Shown: positions 9,175-17,894 of the stretch, piece by piece
Layout of the letters: each line of letters starts with the position of its first letter
How positions within the stretch are numbered: position 1 is the first letter of the stretch
Assembly: GCA_903847585.1 (NCBI GenBank)
Contig: CAINEC010000048.1
Span: 1 to 64,000, forward strand
Length of the DNA: 64,000 nt
DNA from: an uncultured Bacteroidota bacterium
GTDB lineage: Bacteria > Bacteroidota > Bacteroidia > AKYH767-A > OLB10
Direction of reading: 5' to 3'
Position numbers and translations under genes: made by a program
Notes under the pieces: generated by a model
Told to the model about the DNA's origin: nothing
Databases searched by the model: none
What the model saw: the letters and a program-made list of their open reading frames with translations, nothing else

Positions 9175-10359
9175 ATGGAATCATCGCCCAATTTGTCATT
9201 CGATAATTTAGAAAACGCCTTTGCCTCAAAAAGCAATCAGGAAATCACGCAAGCCTATTGGCTTTTCAAACTAATAGGATATCCTCGATTAGTTGCATTA
9301 GGAAGCAGTATTACAGGTAAAGCGTTAGATTGGCATCTTCCAATTAAAGGTATTATCAAAGCGACCATATTTAAACAGTTTTGTGGCGGAGAGAACATTG
9401 AAGAATGTACAAAAGCAATTGAGAAACTTCATCAGTTCGGTGTTGGAAGCATATTAGATTATTCCGTAGAAGGCGCGAAAGAAGAACATGAGTTTGATAA
9501 TGCTTGCGATGAAATTATCGCAACAGTTGTAAAAGCGAAAGGGAATAAAGCGATTCCATTTTCAGTATTTAAAGTTACCGGACTTGGCCGATTTGATTTA
9601 TTGGAAAAGGTAAGTGCGGGAATAAAATTATCCGAAGAAGAAAATGCAGCTTACGAACGTATCCGTGCACGCGTTCAAAAAATTTGCGAAACAGCATTTC
9701 AGTCTGATGTATGTATTTTTATTGATGCAGAAGAGAGTTGGATTCAGCAGGCGATTGATGATTTAGCAACGGAGAACATGGAGCGCTACAATAAATCAAA
9801 AGCCATCGTTTACAATACCATTCAACTTTATCGTCACGATCGCTTAGCCTTTATTAAAACCAGTTTCGAGCATGCTAAAAATGGTAATTATCATTTAGGT
9901 TTGAAACTAGTGCGTGGTGCGTACATGGAAAAAGAAAGAGCACGTGCTGCATCTAACGGCTATGCATCACCGATACAACTGAGTAAAGAAGCAACCGACA
10001 AAGATTACAACTTAGCACTTACCTTTTGTCTCGAGAATATTCAGCAGATGGCCATTTGTGCTGGCTCTCATAATGAAGAAAGTAATTTATTACTAACGCA
10101 ATTAATGCAGAAGTATACGGTTGCAAACAACGACCAACGTATTTATTTTAGTCAGTTGTTAGGCATGAGCGATCATATTAGTTTTAATCTCGCAAAAGCA
10201 GGTTATAACGTGGCTAAATATGTTCCTTACGGACCCGTGAATGCAGTATTTCCTTATCTAACAAGAAGAGCACAAGAGAATACTTCTATTGCAGGGCAAA
10301 TGGGAAGAGAGCTATCATTATTAGTAGCTGAAAAGAAGAGAAGAAAATTACTTTCTTGA
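9175..10359 (+). CDS. Proline dehydrogenase
   Basis: The 394-residue monofunctional proline dehydrogenase oxidises proline to pyrroline-5-carboxylate with FAD, feeding electrons to the quinone pool at the inner membrane face. Diagnostic parts are LVRGAYMEKER, CAGSHNEESN, and the C-terminal substrate-binding block KYVPYGPVNAVFPYLTRRAQEN, whose paired arginines bind the proline carboxylate. The P5C dehydrogenase domain of PutA is absent, so a separate enzyme must finish the pathway to glutamate. It stands alone on the plus strand and its 3' end overlaps the converging LysM gene by 12 bases. The ATG at 9175 is the only reasonable start. Confidence 0.92.
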   Translation: MESSPNLSFDNLENAFASKSNQEITQAYWLFKLIGYPRLVALGSSITGKALDWHLPIKGIIKATIFKQFCGGENIEECTKAIEKLHQFGVGSILDYSVEGAKEEHEFDNACDEIIATVVKAKGNKAIPFSVFKVTGLGRFDLLEKVSAGIKLSEEENAAYERIRARVQKICETAFQSDVCIFIDAEESWIQQAIDDLATENMERYNKSKAIVYNTIQLYRHDRLAFIKTSFEHAKNGNYHLGLKLVRGAYMEKERARAASNGYASPIQLSKEATDKDYNLALTFCLENIQQMAICAGSHNEESNLLLTQLMQKYTVANNDQRIYFSQLLGMSDHISFNLAKAGYNVAKYVPYGPVNAVFPYLTRRAQENTSIAGQMGRELSLLVAEKKRRKLLS

Positions 10360-11505
10360 CGTTGGCTTTCCTTTTATTCCGTAGGAAATATCTACACGGA
10401 ATCGAGAATCAATAATACCTATTCTTCTTGCTGCAGCCTGAGTAATTTTAATCAAGACATCATGATTATCTCCTGTATCAGGTAACGGTCCAACCACCTT
10501 TACAAATACAAAGCGCTTGTTCATAGGATTAACCACTTTGATGATGGTCCCTATCGGAGCCGTTCGATGTAATGCATAGAACTTTTCTTTCTTGTTCAAC
10601 GAGGCTTCCATCATCCAGGTAGCTACACCTTGTTCAGCAGTATTATTGAAATAAAATTTCTCATACGGATTAGCGTTTAATATAGGCCCTGAAACTAGCT
10701 TAAGTGAATCAGGTGCGAGCGTGTCATCGGGAGATAACACAAGCGAATCGACAACTTGTTTAACGATAGTTCGAGGAATCACCTTGGTTGTGTCCGTTAA
10801 AGGCTCAGGAGCTTTAGTGGTATCAGCAAAATGTACCACCTTTACATACTGAGGAATTTTTAACACCTGTCCAATTTTAATTTTTGTTGATGTTAACGAA
10901 TTCAACTTGGCAAAATCCTGAAACTTCATATGGTACTTAGCAGCAATTCCATACAACGTCTCTCCTGGCTTAACAACATGGGTCTTGGGGGTATTTGTAT
11001 AGGCCTTGATAGTGTCAGGCAAAAGCGTTTTAGTTTTTGCTGTTGTTTTTGAAGTGGTGGCTTTATCCTTCGCAGATTTTTCTTTCTCTTTCGCCTTCTC
11101 CTTTTCTGTTTTTGATTTATTTGATTTGGTAGAAACACTATCAACTTTTGCTGTAGTTTCCTTTGTTTTTGTTTCTACAGTCGTCTTTTTAGGTTTCTCT
11201 TCTACCGCTTCAGAAGTTTCAGAGGATGACTTCTCTGATTTTTTATAAAAATCATAAGGAATCAAAATAGTTTGATCAAACTTAAGCTCTTTGGCTTTCG
11301 GGTTTAAAGCCTGTAATTCTTTCATAGGAGCCTTATACTGACGGGCAATACCAGACCATGTATCTCCTTTTTTAATTTGATGGACAATGTACTTTTTCCC
11401 ATCCTTCCATTTCACGACAGGCTCATCCTGTGCAAATGCGAAAGAAAACGAGCCTAATAAAACTGTTACTAATAAATAAAATCGAATAAGATTTTTAGAA
11501 AACAT
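10348..11505 (-). CDS. Secreted protein with two LysM domains and a C-terminal double-psi beta-barrel (RlpA-like) domain
   Basis: In order, the 385 residues show a signal peptide (cleavage likely after FAFA), a first LysM (about 39-85: YIVHQIKKGDTWSGIARQY), and a Lys/Ser/Thr/Glu-rich low-complexity linker (about 95-160). A second LysM follows (about 173-220: HVVKPGETLYGIAAKY), then a C-terminal domain with ALHRTAPIGTIIKVVNPMN and KITQAAARRIGI, resembling RlpA-type double-psi barrels. LysM domains bind peptidoglycan, so a cell-wall role in the periplasm is expected. RlpA is a lytic transglycosylase in some bacteria; whether this domain is catalytic is unknown. The basic linker produces long antisense open frames that are not genes. 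Confidence 0.8.
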   Translation of the reverse strand: MFSKNLIRFYLLVTVLLGSFSFAFAQDEPVVKWKDGKKYIVHQIKKGDTWSGIARQYKAPMKELQALNPKAKELKFDQTILIPYDFYKKSEKSSSETSEAVEEKPKKTTVETKTKETTAKVDSVSTKSNKSKTEKEKAKEKEKSAKDKATTSKTTAKTKTLLPDTIKAYTNTPKTHVVKPGETLYGIAAKYHMKFQDFAKLNSLTSTKIKIGQVLKIPQYVKVVHFADTTKAPEPLTDTTKVIPRTIVKQVVDSLVLSPDDTLAPDSLKLVSGPILNANPYEKFYFNNTAEQGVATWMMEASLNKKEKFYALHRTAPIGTIIKVVNPMNKRFVFVKVVGPLPDTGDNHDVLIKITQAAARRIGIIDSRFRVDISYGIKGKPTSRK

Positions 11506-11557
11506 AGGGTGGTTTTATTCTTGTGCAAATATACTTTTATAAATTATATAGGGATAT

Positions 11558-13030
11558 TTAATTAGTTAATTTTTGATTTTTATGACTGAAAATGAATAAT
11601 CCGAGGTAGGTAATTAATCCGTTCACAACAATTAATTCATATCCGAACTTATAGCCTCCCAACCATTCTGGAGCATGATCAGCCAATTGCCATGTAAGTA
11701 TTGGAGATAAAAGACATATTGTCGGAACAACAATTTCATTCAACGACCTCTTTGTAAACATTCCGAAAACAAATATGCCTAATAATGGTCCATAGGTGTA
11801 TCCGCCCAATTTTAAGATTAAATCAATAATAGAACGATTATCTAACCAATAGAAAAATAACACGGCTAACAAAAACAGAATGGCAAAGCCAATATGCACC
11901 ATTCTTCTTACTTGCAATTGCTTGCTTTCATCCCATTGATCATTTCGTTGTATGCCTAATATGTCGATGCAAAAGGAAGATGTCAACGCTGTAATAGCTC
12001 CATCCGCACTCGGAAATAATGCAGAAATTAACGCTATGATAAATACAAATCCCATCACCGGAGGAAAGTAATTCAACGCAATATCTGGGAATAAATTATC
12101 ACTCTTGAAATCTTTTGCTGCAATATTAATCCCTGCTTTCTGAGCATAGATGTACAACAATCCGCCAAGGAATAAAAACAAGAAGTTAACGACTATCAAA
12201 ATAAAACCTAACGACACCACATTCTTCTGCGCACCACCTAATGTTTTAACAGAAATGTTTTTTTGCATCATCTCCTGATCAAGACCTGTCATCGTAATCG
12301 CAATAAAGGCCCCACCAATTAAATGTTTTAAAAAGTAAGCAGGACTTTTATAATCGGTAATTAACCAGTTCGCATGACCAGCATCTTGCATTGTTTTATA
12401 AGCAGTAGAAAAATCGATGTTCAAATTTTTCAGAATGAAATAAACACATAACACCAATCCACCAAGCATGAACGAAGTTTGTAAAGTATCGGTCCACACA
12501 ATTGTTTTAACTCCACCTTTGAAGGTATATGCAACAATCAACAATAAAATAAACAAAGCCGTAGCCCAAAACGGGATACCTGCATCATTCAGCAAAAATG
12601 CTTGTAAGACATAAATCACGAGGTATAATCGAGCTGTTGCGCCTACCGTTCTTGCCACAATAAACAACATCGCTCCCGACTTATAGGTTGTCATGCCGAA
12701 GCGCGTTTGCAGGTACGTGTATATGGATGTAAGCTGTAATCTATAATACAAGGGAAGCAAATAATAAGCAATCGCTAAGTATCCAAAGAGATAACCCACT
12801 ACCACCATCATGTACGACATGGCCTGGGTTTGAACTGTACCTGGCACCGACACGAAGGTCACTCCTGATAGCGATGTTCCAATCATCCCGAAGGCAACGA
12901 TATACCAAGGAGAAGACTTATTGCCGAGAAAGAATCCGAAGTTACCTGCATTACGGGCAGTATACCAGGAAATAACCAATAATACTACGAAATAGAGTAA
13001 AACCAGGGATATCGTAAGTGCAGGAGTCAT
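11558..13030 (-). CDS. Sodium:solute symporter family protein
   Basis: The 490-residue, strongly hydrophobic protein has about 13 predicted transmembrane segments, beginning SLVLLYFVVLLVISWYTA. Family features are GMIGTSLSGVTFVSVPG in the first helices, GGVKTIVWTDTLQTSFM in the middle, and ALFPSADGAITALTSSFCID, which is the SSS-family region near the sodium site. The solute cannot be told from sequence. It is transcribed alone, divergently from recR with 116 bases between the starts. The stop lies 52 bases upstream of the LysM gene start, so the two could share a transcript. Confidence 0.85.
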   Translation of the reverse strand: MTPALTISLVLLYFVVLLVISWYTARNAGNFGFFLGNKSSPWYIVAFGMIGTSLSGVTFVSVPGTVQTQAMSYMMVVVGYLFGYLAIAYYLLPLYYRLQLTSIYTYLQTRFGMTTYKSGAMLFIVARTVGATARLYLVIYVLQAFLLNDAGIPFWATALFILLLIVAYTFKGGVKTIVWTDTLQTSFMLGGLVLCVYFILKNLNIDFSTAYKTMQDAGHANWLITDYKSPAYFLKHLIGGAFIAITMTGLDQEMMQKNISVKTLGGAQKNVVSLGFILIVVNFLFLFLGGLLYIYAQKAGINIAAKDFKSDNLFPDIALNYFPPVMGFVFIIALISALFPSADGAITALTSSFCIDILGIQRNDQWDESKQLQVRRMVHIGFAILFLLAVLFFYWLDNRSIIDLILKLGGYTYGPLLGIFVFGMFTKRSLNEIVVPTICLLSPILTWQLADHAPEWLGGYKFGYELIVVNGLITYLGLFIFSHKNQKLTN

Positions 13031-13092
13031 GCTTTAAAATTTCATCCAAATTAGTCATGAATAAATATTCAAAACTTTCAACGATAATATTT

Positions 13093-13120
13093 TTTGAACA
13101 TCTTATGATTCGTAAATTTG
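13093..13120 (+). promoter_or_regulatory. Candidate promoter of recR
   Basis: TTTG at 13093-13096 and TAAATTTG at 13113-13120 match the Bacteroidota -33 and -7 boxes with 16 bases between them, slightly short. The -7 box ends 26 bases before the GTG start of recR. Confidence 0.45.
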
Positions 13121-13146
13121 TAATCCCCGATACGGGAAATTGAAAC

Positions 13147-13764
13147 GTGAATCTACCCTCTAAAATACTCGACGATGTTGTTCAGGCGTTTGCCCAGCTG
13201 CCGGGCGTTGGACAAAAAAGCGCCTTGCGAATGGCTTTGCATTTATTAAAAATGCATCCTGAGCAAGTGGTAAATATGGGGGAGAAAATCGGATCGCTTA
13301 GAAAGGAAGTCCGCTATTGTATGCATTGCTACAACATTACGGGCACCGACATTTGTGATATCTGCGCAGATTCCAAACGTGATGAAGGAATCATTTGCAT
13401 TGTAGAAGACATTCGCGATATCATAGCAATTGAAAACACAAGTCAGTTTAAAGGACATTATCATGTGTTAGGCGGATTAATTAGTCCGATGGATGGTATT
13501 GGTCCTTCTCAACTAACCATTGATGCACTCGTTGATCGACTAAGTAAAAAAGATATCAGTGAGATTGTTGTAGCATTAAGCACAACGATGGAAGGCGATA
13601 CTACTTTGTTTTATATCTTTAAAAAAATAAAGCCGCTGAACATTCCTGTCAGCACCTTAGCACGTGGTGTTGCTATTGGAGGTGAATTAGCTTATGCGGA
13701 TGAAGTAACATTGGGTCGTTCGATTGTAAATCGTGTTCCTTACGACCATGAACTTGTAAAATAA
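13147..13764 (+). CDS. recR: Recombination mediator RecR
   Basis: The 205-residue protein starts at GTG and has all parts of RecR. There is an N-terminal helix-hairpin-helix (FAQLPGVGQKSALRMALHLL), a four-cysteine zinc motif (CMHCYNITGTDICDIC, about 58-73), and a Toprim domain from about residue 80 (IICIVEDIRDIIAIE...YHVLGG). It ends with a Walker-B-like region containing GVAIGGELAYADEVTLGRS. RecR acts with RecF/RecO to load RecA at gapped DNA. The length is normal. The next gene begins 6 bases after its stop, suggesting an operon. Confidence 0.95.
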   Translation: MNLPSKILDDVVQAFAQLPGVGQKSALRMALHLLKMHPEQVVNMGEKIGSLRKEVRYCMHCYNITGTDICDICADSKRDEGIICIVEDIRDIIAIENTSQFKGHYHVLGGLISPMDGIGPSQLTIDALVDRLSKKDISEIVVALSTTMEGDTTLFYIFKKIKPLNIPVSTLARGVAIGGELAYADEVTLGRSIVNRVPYDHELVK

Positions 13765-13770
13765 TACGAC

Positions 13771-15723
13771 TTGAAATTATCTGTCATCATTGTTAACTAT
13801 AATGTAAAGTACTTTTTGCAACAGTGCTTACAGTCGGTGCAAAATGCTTGTCGCACAGTAGATGCAGAAATATTTGTAGTAGATAATAATTCTTCGGATG
13901 GTTCCAATGAAATGGTGCAATTACTTTTCCCCGAAGTACATTTGATTGCGAATAAGGATAACACTGGATTTTCAAAAGCTAACAATCAGGCTATACGCAA
14001 ATCGAAAGGTGAATATGTTTTGTTGTTGAATCCTGATACTGTTGTTGAAGAAGACACCTTTAAAAAAGTCGTTGACTTTATGGATGCGCATGATGATGCA
14101 GGAGGATTAGGCGTGTATATGATTGATGGAAAAGGAAACTTTCTTCCTGAATCAAAGCGAGGCTTACCCACTCCATCGGTGGCGTTTTATAAGATTTTCG
14201 GATTATCATCGGTGTTTCCAAAATCGAAAGTATTTGGCAAATATCATTTAGGCTACTTAGATAAAAATAAAACGCATGAAGTCGATGTGTTGAGTGGTGC
14301 TTTTATGTTAATGCGAAAAGCAACGCTTGATAAAGTTGGATTGTTGGATGAAGATTATTTCATGTATGGTGAAGACATCGATTTAAGTTATCGCATTACC
14401 AAAGGCGGATACAAGAATTATTACTTCGCCGATACAAAGATTATACACTACAAAGGAGAAAGCACGAAGAAGAGTAGCGTGAATTATGTATTTGTGTTTT
14501 ACAAAGCCATGGTAATTTTTGCGAAGAAACATTTTGCGCCGGGAAATGCTGCCTTGTTTTCCTTCTTGATTAACATGGCTATTTGGCTTCGGGCAGGACT
14601 AGCGATTGTTAAACGATTTGTTGATCGTATATGGCTACCGTTAGTAGATGGCGGTATGATTTACTTAGGGATGATGGCCATTAAAGATTATTGGTCGATT
14701 AATGTGAATGTAGCGCACTACCCTCCTTTCTTCATGAATGTGGTAGTACCGATTTACATTGGCATTTGGATACTCTCTGCGTATTTAAATGGCGGCTACG
14801 ATAAGCCATTTCGGTTCTCGAAATTAATTACGGGATTACTAATAGGCACCTTAGTAATTTTAGTAGGTTATGCCTTACTTCCTGAGAACTTGCGTTTCTC
14901 AAGAGCATTAATATTATTTGGAACCGCATGGGCTTGCTTTATTGCTGCCGCGATTCGCATTCTATTGCATTATACAAAAATCAAATCCTTCCATTTAAAC
15001 GAAGCAGCACAAAAACGATTATTGATTGTTGGCGATGCTGGTGAAGTCAATAGAATATTATCGATGTTGATGATTGGAGGGAACACCAATCGTTTTATCG
15101 GATTTATCAGCAATAGCGAAGACACTAACGAACAACAGAATTTGAAATCATTTTACTTAGGAAGCTTAAGTTCTTTCAGCGATATTGTTTCCGTGTATGA
15201 AATCAATGAAGTTATTTTCTGCGGAAAGGATTTACCCTCCTCACAGATTATGAATTTGATGAGCTCGGTCAGCAATAGCCATATAGAGTTTAAGATTGCA
15301 CCTCCGGAGAGTATGTTTATCATCGGCAGCAATTCTATCAATGAAAATGGCGACCTCTACTTTGTAGATGTATCGAACTTAAACAGTCCTGCGAATAAGC
15401 GTAAAAAACGCATATTTGATGTTTGTGTTTCGATTGCATTTTTAATACTCTCTCCTATTTTAATTTTGATTGTAAAGAACCAGGTAAACTTTCTGATTAA
15501 TATTTTTCATGTATTAGCAGGAGTTAAAAGCTGGGTAGGAAAAAGAGGCGACGAGAAAATTCTTCGTGGGTTAAAACCTGGTATCTTATCACCAGCTTCT
15601 ATGAGTACTACTAACGACAACGAAGTAACGAAAGATCGATTGAATGCCCTTTATGCAAAGGAATTCAATTGGAGGAATGATTGGAGAATTGTTTTGAGAG
15701 GAATTAAGATTTTGGGGAGTTAA
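13771..15723 (+). CDS. Glycosyltransferase family 2 fused to a WbaP/CapD-like and degenerate sugar-phosphotransferase region
   Basis: The 650-residue protein starts at TTG, 6 bases after recR. Residues 1-240 are a GT-A family 2 glycosyltransferase (SVIIVNYNV, VVDNNSSDGS, NPDTVVE near 87-93, DEDYFMYGEDIDLSYR). Then follow several membrane helices (about 265-420) and a nucleotide-binding-like region starting KRLLIVGDAGEVNRI. A C-terminal part begins KRIFDVCVSIAFLI like the entry of bacterial sugar transferases (WbaP/WcaJ) and ends GLKPGILSP...NDWRIVLRGIKIL, but it is too short for the phosphotransferase catalytic core. The likely role is polysaccharide or glycolipid assembly at the inner membrane; acceptor and donor are unknown. 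Confidence 0.8.
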   Translation: MKLSVIIVNYNVKYFLQQCLQSVQNACRTVDAEIFVVDNNSSDGSNEMVQLLFPEVHLIANKDNTGFSKANNQAIRKSKGEYVLLLNPDTVVEEDTFKKVVDFMDAHDDAGGLGVYMIDGKGNFLPESKRGLPTPSVAFYKIFGLSSVFPKSKVFGKYHLGYLDKNKTHEVDVLSGAFMLMRKATLDKVGLLDEDYFMYGEDIDLSYRITKGGYKNYYFADTKIIHYKGESTKKSSVNYVFVFYKAMVIFAKKHFAPGNAALFSFLINMAIWLRAGLAIVKRFVDRIWLPLVDGGMIYLGMMAIKDYWSINVNVAHYPPFFMNVVVPIYIGIWILSAYLNGGYDKPFRFSKLITGLLIGTLVILVGYALLPENLRFSRALILFGTAWACFIAAAIRILLHYTKIKSFHLNEAAQKRLLIVGDAGEVNRILSMLMIGGNTNRFIGFISNSEDTNEQQNLKSFYLGSLSSFSDIVSVYEINEVIFCGKDLPSSQIMNLMSSVSNSHIEFKIAPPESMFIIGSNSINENGDLYFVDVSNLNSPANKRKKRIFDVCVSIAFLILSPILILIVKNQVNFLINIFHVLAGVKSWVGKRGDEKILRGLKPGILSPASMSTTNDNEVTKDRLNALYAKEFNWRNDWRIVLRGIKILGS

Positions 15724-15735
15724 GTAAACTTAAAT

Positions 15736-15861
15736 TTATTTACCCTTTGCATTTAACTTAATCATTCTTTTAGACTGATTTAATATCTGTGATTTTGTGT
15801 CTTTTGTAAAACCACTTTTCTCAGCTTTTTCTAATTTCGATTTGATAAATTCAATTTTCAT
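15736..15861 (-). CDS. Tiny hypothetical ORF (41 residues), second of a pair
   Basis: ATG at 15861 to TAA at 15736-15738 encodes a basic peptide beginning MKIEFIKSKLEKAEKSGFTK and ending KLNAKGK. It starts 6 bases after the stop of a second tiny ORF on the same strand. The composition (helical, lysine-rich, with SGFT) is faintly reminiscent of ParD/CopG-type antitoxin tails, but I do not recognise the family. No toxin gene is adjacent. It may be real because the pair has good starts, tight spacing and the same strand as the downstream SOUL neighbourhood. Confidence 0.4.
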   Translation of the reverse strand: MKIEFIKSKLEKAEKSGFTKDTKSQILNQSKRMIKLNAKGK

Positions 15862-15867
15862 TAATTT

Positions 15868-16035
15868 TTATTTTGATTGTTTTTCAGATTTCGAAACTTT
15901 TCGCTTCATGATTTTCGAACGCTTTAATCTCAAATTATTAATAAAGTTCGTAATTGCAAGTTCCTCTTCTTTAGTCAATGGTTTTCCTTGACCACCGATA
16001 TAATCCACATCTAATTCCTTGGTTTTATTTTTCAT
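15868..16035 (-). CDS. Tiny hypothetical ORF (55 residues), first of a pair
   Basis: ATG at 16035 to TAA at 15868-15870 gives MKNKTKELDVDYIGGQGKPL, then TKEEELAITNFIN and a very basic tail. The DVDYIGGQG...LTKEEE pattern looks familiar from small hypothetical proteins of Bacteroidota that sit in pairs with other small genes, possibly toxin-antitoxin-like, but I cannot name the family. Together with the 41-residue ORF it fills the only long protein-free stretch (15724-16108) outside the tRNA region. Opposite-strand open frames there are less convincing. Confidence 0.45.
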   Translation of the reverse strand: MKNKTKELDVDYIGGQGKPLTKEEELAITNFINNLRLKRSKIMKRKVSKSEKQSK

Positions 16036-16108
16036 TTATTACTACTATTTCACTATTTGACTTTATTCAGATGAAATTAATAATTTATTTCATCTGATCC
16101 AGCACATT

Positions 16109-16693
16109 TCACTTCAACTCAACTATCACTTCATTCCTTCGATTCACCATTTCAAAAGGCGGGTTATATCCTAAGAAGTAAAATTTATTAGTGTAAGCGA
16201 TGCCCTCTTTATCTAAGGCAGTAATTAATTTTTGTTTATACTCTGCAATTCGTTCATCATCGGCCCAGCCACCGAAAGTGATTGCTGCTACAACTTTTGC
16301 AGGCTCTTCTCTGAACTCTATTTGCGATTGATTAGGCTGTGGAAGTGATTCCTTTTTATATTTCTTAGGAACCATAAACATCATCGTCATTGAATCTTCT
16401 AACGACATAGCTACTGGAGATGTCATAGCAATATTCTCATTTCTTTCATTCCCACCAAAAATATACCCTGCTAAAATTCTAAATCCTGTACTCGAGGCTT
16501 TTTTATATTGGTTAGTACCAAGCTTTACAGAAGTAAACAAAGAAGCTTCATAACTACGAACCTCGAACCCATCGTATTTTTTCTTGACAGTATACGGATA
16601 CATCTCAATATCCTTCTGGCTCTTTAATGCATAAACCTGTATGACTATAAAAGCAAGAACAACTATTCCGAGGATGACATATACTATTTTCAT
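16109..16693 (-). CDS. SOUL family heme-binding protein
   Basis: The 194-residue protein has an N-terminal membrane anchor or uncleaved signal (about residues 3-23) followed by a complete SOUL/HBP fold. YPYTVKKKYDGFEVRSYE opens the domain, FRILAGYIFGGNERNENIAMTSPV carries the conserved family signature, and GYNPPFEMVNRRNEVIVEL ends it. SOUL proteins bind heme or other tetrapyrroles; the physiological role in bacteria is not established. It is probably anchored facing the periplasm. It lies alone between the chitinase gene and the tiny ORF pair, all on the minus strand. Confidence 0.88.
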   Translation of the reverse strand: MKIVYVILGIVVLAFIVIQVYALKSQKDIEMYPYTVKKKYDGFEVRSYEASLFTSVKLGTNQYKKASSTGFRILAGYIFGGNERNENIAMTSPVAMSLEDSMTMMFMVPKKYKKESLPQPNQSQIEFREEPAKVVAAITFGGWADDERIAEYKQKLITALDKEGIAYTNKFYFLGYNPPFEMVNRRNEVIVELK

Positions 16694-16785
16694 GGTGATT
16701 AAATTTATTTGTAATAGTAAGAACGTTTGAGGAGGACAATTGTTTTATGTGAAACACAACCAAAATATAAATGATAAATTACCCC

Positions 16786-17871
16786 TCACCTATACCCATC
16801 CCTCCACACAATTGTAATCGCATCTAACAACCCCCTGGTAAACTTATCATCGTATAACTGCCAGAACATAATCCCTCCTAAATTTTTGTTGAGTGCGTAA
16901 CGAGTTTTGAGCGCAACAGATCGTTCATCGTCGTAGGTAGCGATGAGTTTGCGTTGCTCGTTAATGGCATAAGGAGCTTTTGCAATGTTATCCCATTTGC
17001 GAGTAAAGCCAATTAAAGAATCGTTTGCGTATTTATAAGAAAAGCCAGTGACAAATTCACAAGGCTGGTATAAATCAACAGGACCAGCTGATGTCATTTT
17101 AAAAAACCTTCCATAAAAAGCAGCTCCAATGACAATCTTGTTTTCTGGCACACCCACATTCAACATTAACGTTACTGCGTGGTCGGTAGATTCTATTTGT
17201 TGTGGAGTTGAATATAAAGGAGTATGATGTCCGCTGATCTTTGAATACCCATGCACTAAATCATAACTCATTACATTGATAAAGTCAACATACTTTATCG
17301 CCTCTCTCCAATCAATAGCTGAATCAATGTAACTAGTAAATCCTCCAGCAGCAAAACTTATTTCATTCGCAGGATTTAATGTTTCACGAAGTGTTTTAAC
17401 TAAAGCTGTGAAATTATTTTTATCATCTGGGCTATATGCATGTCCAGGAAAACCTTTTACCACTGGATACTCCCAATCGAGATCAATACCATCGGTTTTA
17501 AAAAAATCATTTAATGCTTTTGCAGATTGAGCAAATTCTTTTCGTCCGCTATCACTCGAAAAAACCGCTGAGCAATGTTCACATCCACCCCAACCTCCGA
17601 GTGACAACATCACTTTTAATTTTGGATTGCGTTGTTTTAACGCCACCATTTGCTGAATGATGCTACTATCCGTTGCATTCGCAATGCTTAATTTATTTCC
17701 ATCTAAATGTCCGAAGCACCAAATAAGATGCGTTAGTTTTTCAACTTCAAAACTATCAGGAGCAATTGTTCTTCCAGCGTAATAACCGACAACGCGAAAT
17801 GAGGTAGATTGAGAGAAACTAGCTCCTGCAAAAAATAAAAAAAGGAATAAAAATTTTCTCGAATTGTACAC
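16786..17871 (-). CDS. Secreted glycoside hydrolase family 18 protein (chitinase-like)
   Basis: The 361-residue protein has a signal peptide (cleavage near ASFSQ, residue 21) and a full GH18 barrel. The SLGGW motif is at 90-94 and the catalytic DGIDLDWEYP motif has acid E134, preceded by D130 and D132. NVMSYDLVHGY and a final GIMFWQLYDD strand complete the barrel. The enzyme should cleave beta-1,4-GlcNAc polymers (chitin) or related glycans by substrate-assisted catalysis. No type IX sorting domain or carbohydrate-binding module follows the barrel, so it may remain in the periplasm. It lies 23 bases downstream of a lipoprotein gene on the same strand. Confidence 0.9.
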   Translation of the reverse strand: MYNSRKFLFLFLFFAGASFSQSTSFRVVGYYAGRTIAPDSFEVEKLTHLIWCFGHLDGNKLSIANATDSSIIQQMVALKQRNPKLKVMLSLGGWGGCEHCSAVFSSDSGRKEFAQSAKALNDFFKTDGIDLDWEYPVVKGFPGHAYSPDDKNNFTALVKTLRETLNPANEISFAAGGFTSYIDSAIDWREAIKYVDFINVMSYDLVHGYSKISGHHTPLYSTPQQIESTDHAVTLMLNVGVPENKIVIGAAFYGRFFKMTSAGPVDLYQPCEFVTGFSYKYANDSLIGFTRKWDNIAKAPYAINEQRKLIATYDDERSVALKTRYALNKNLGGIMFWQLYDDKFTRGLLDAITIVWRDGYR

Positions 17872-17894
17872 TTAAAATATGCTAATTATAACTC

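Noticed and set aside
11006..11248. 80-residue plus-strand open frame rich in F, V and S
   Set aside because: It is the antisense reading of the Lys/Glu/Ser/Thr-rich linker of the LysM protein, a known artefact of low-complexity coding DNA.
15797..15991. 64-residue plus-strand open frame in the gap after the glycosyltransferase gene
   Set aside because: It is very rich in F, N and S, without a family match, and lies opposite the more plausible tiny minus-strand ORF pair.
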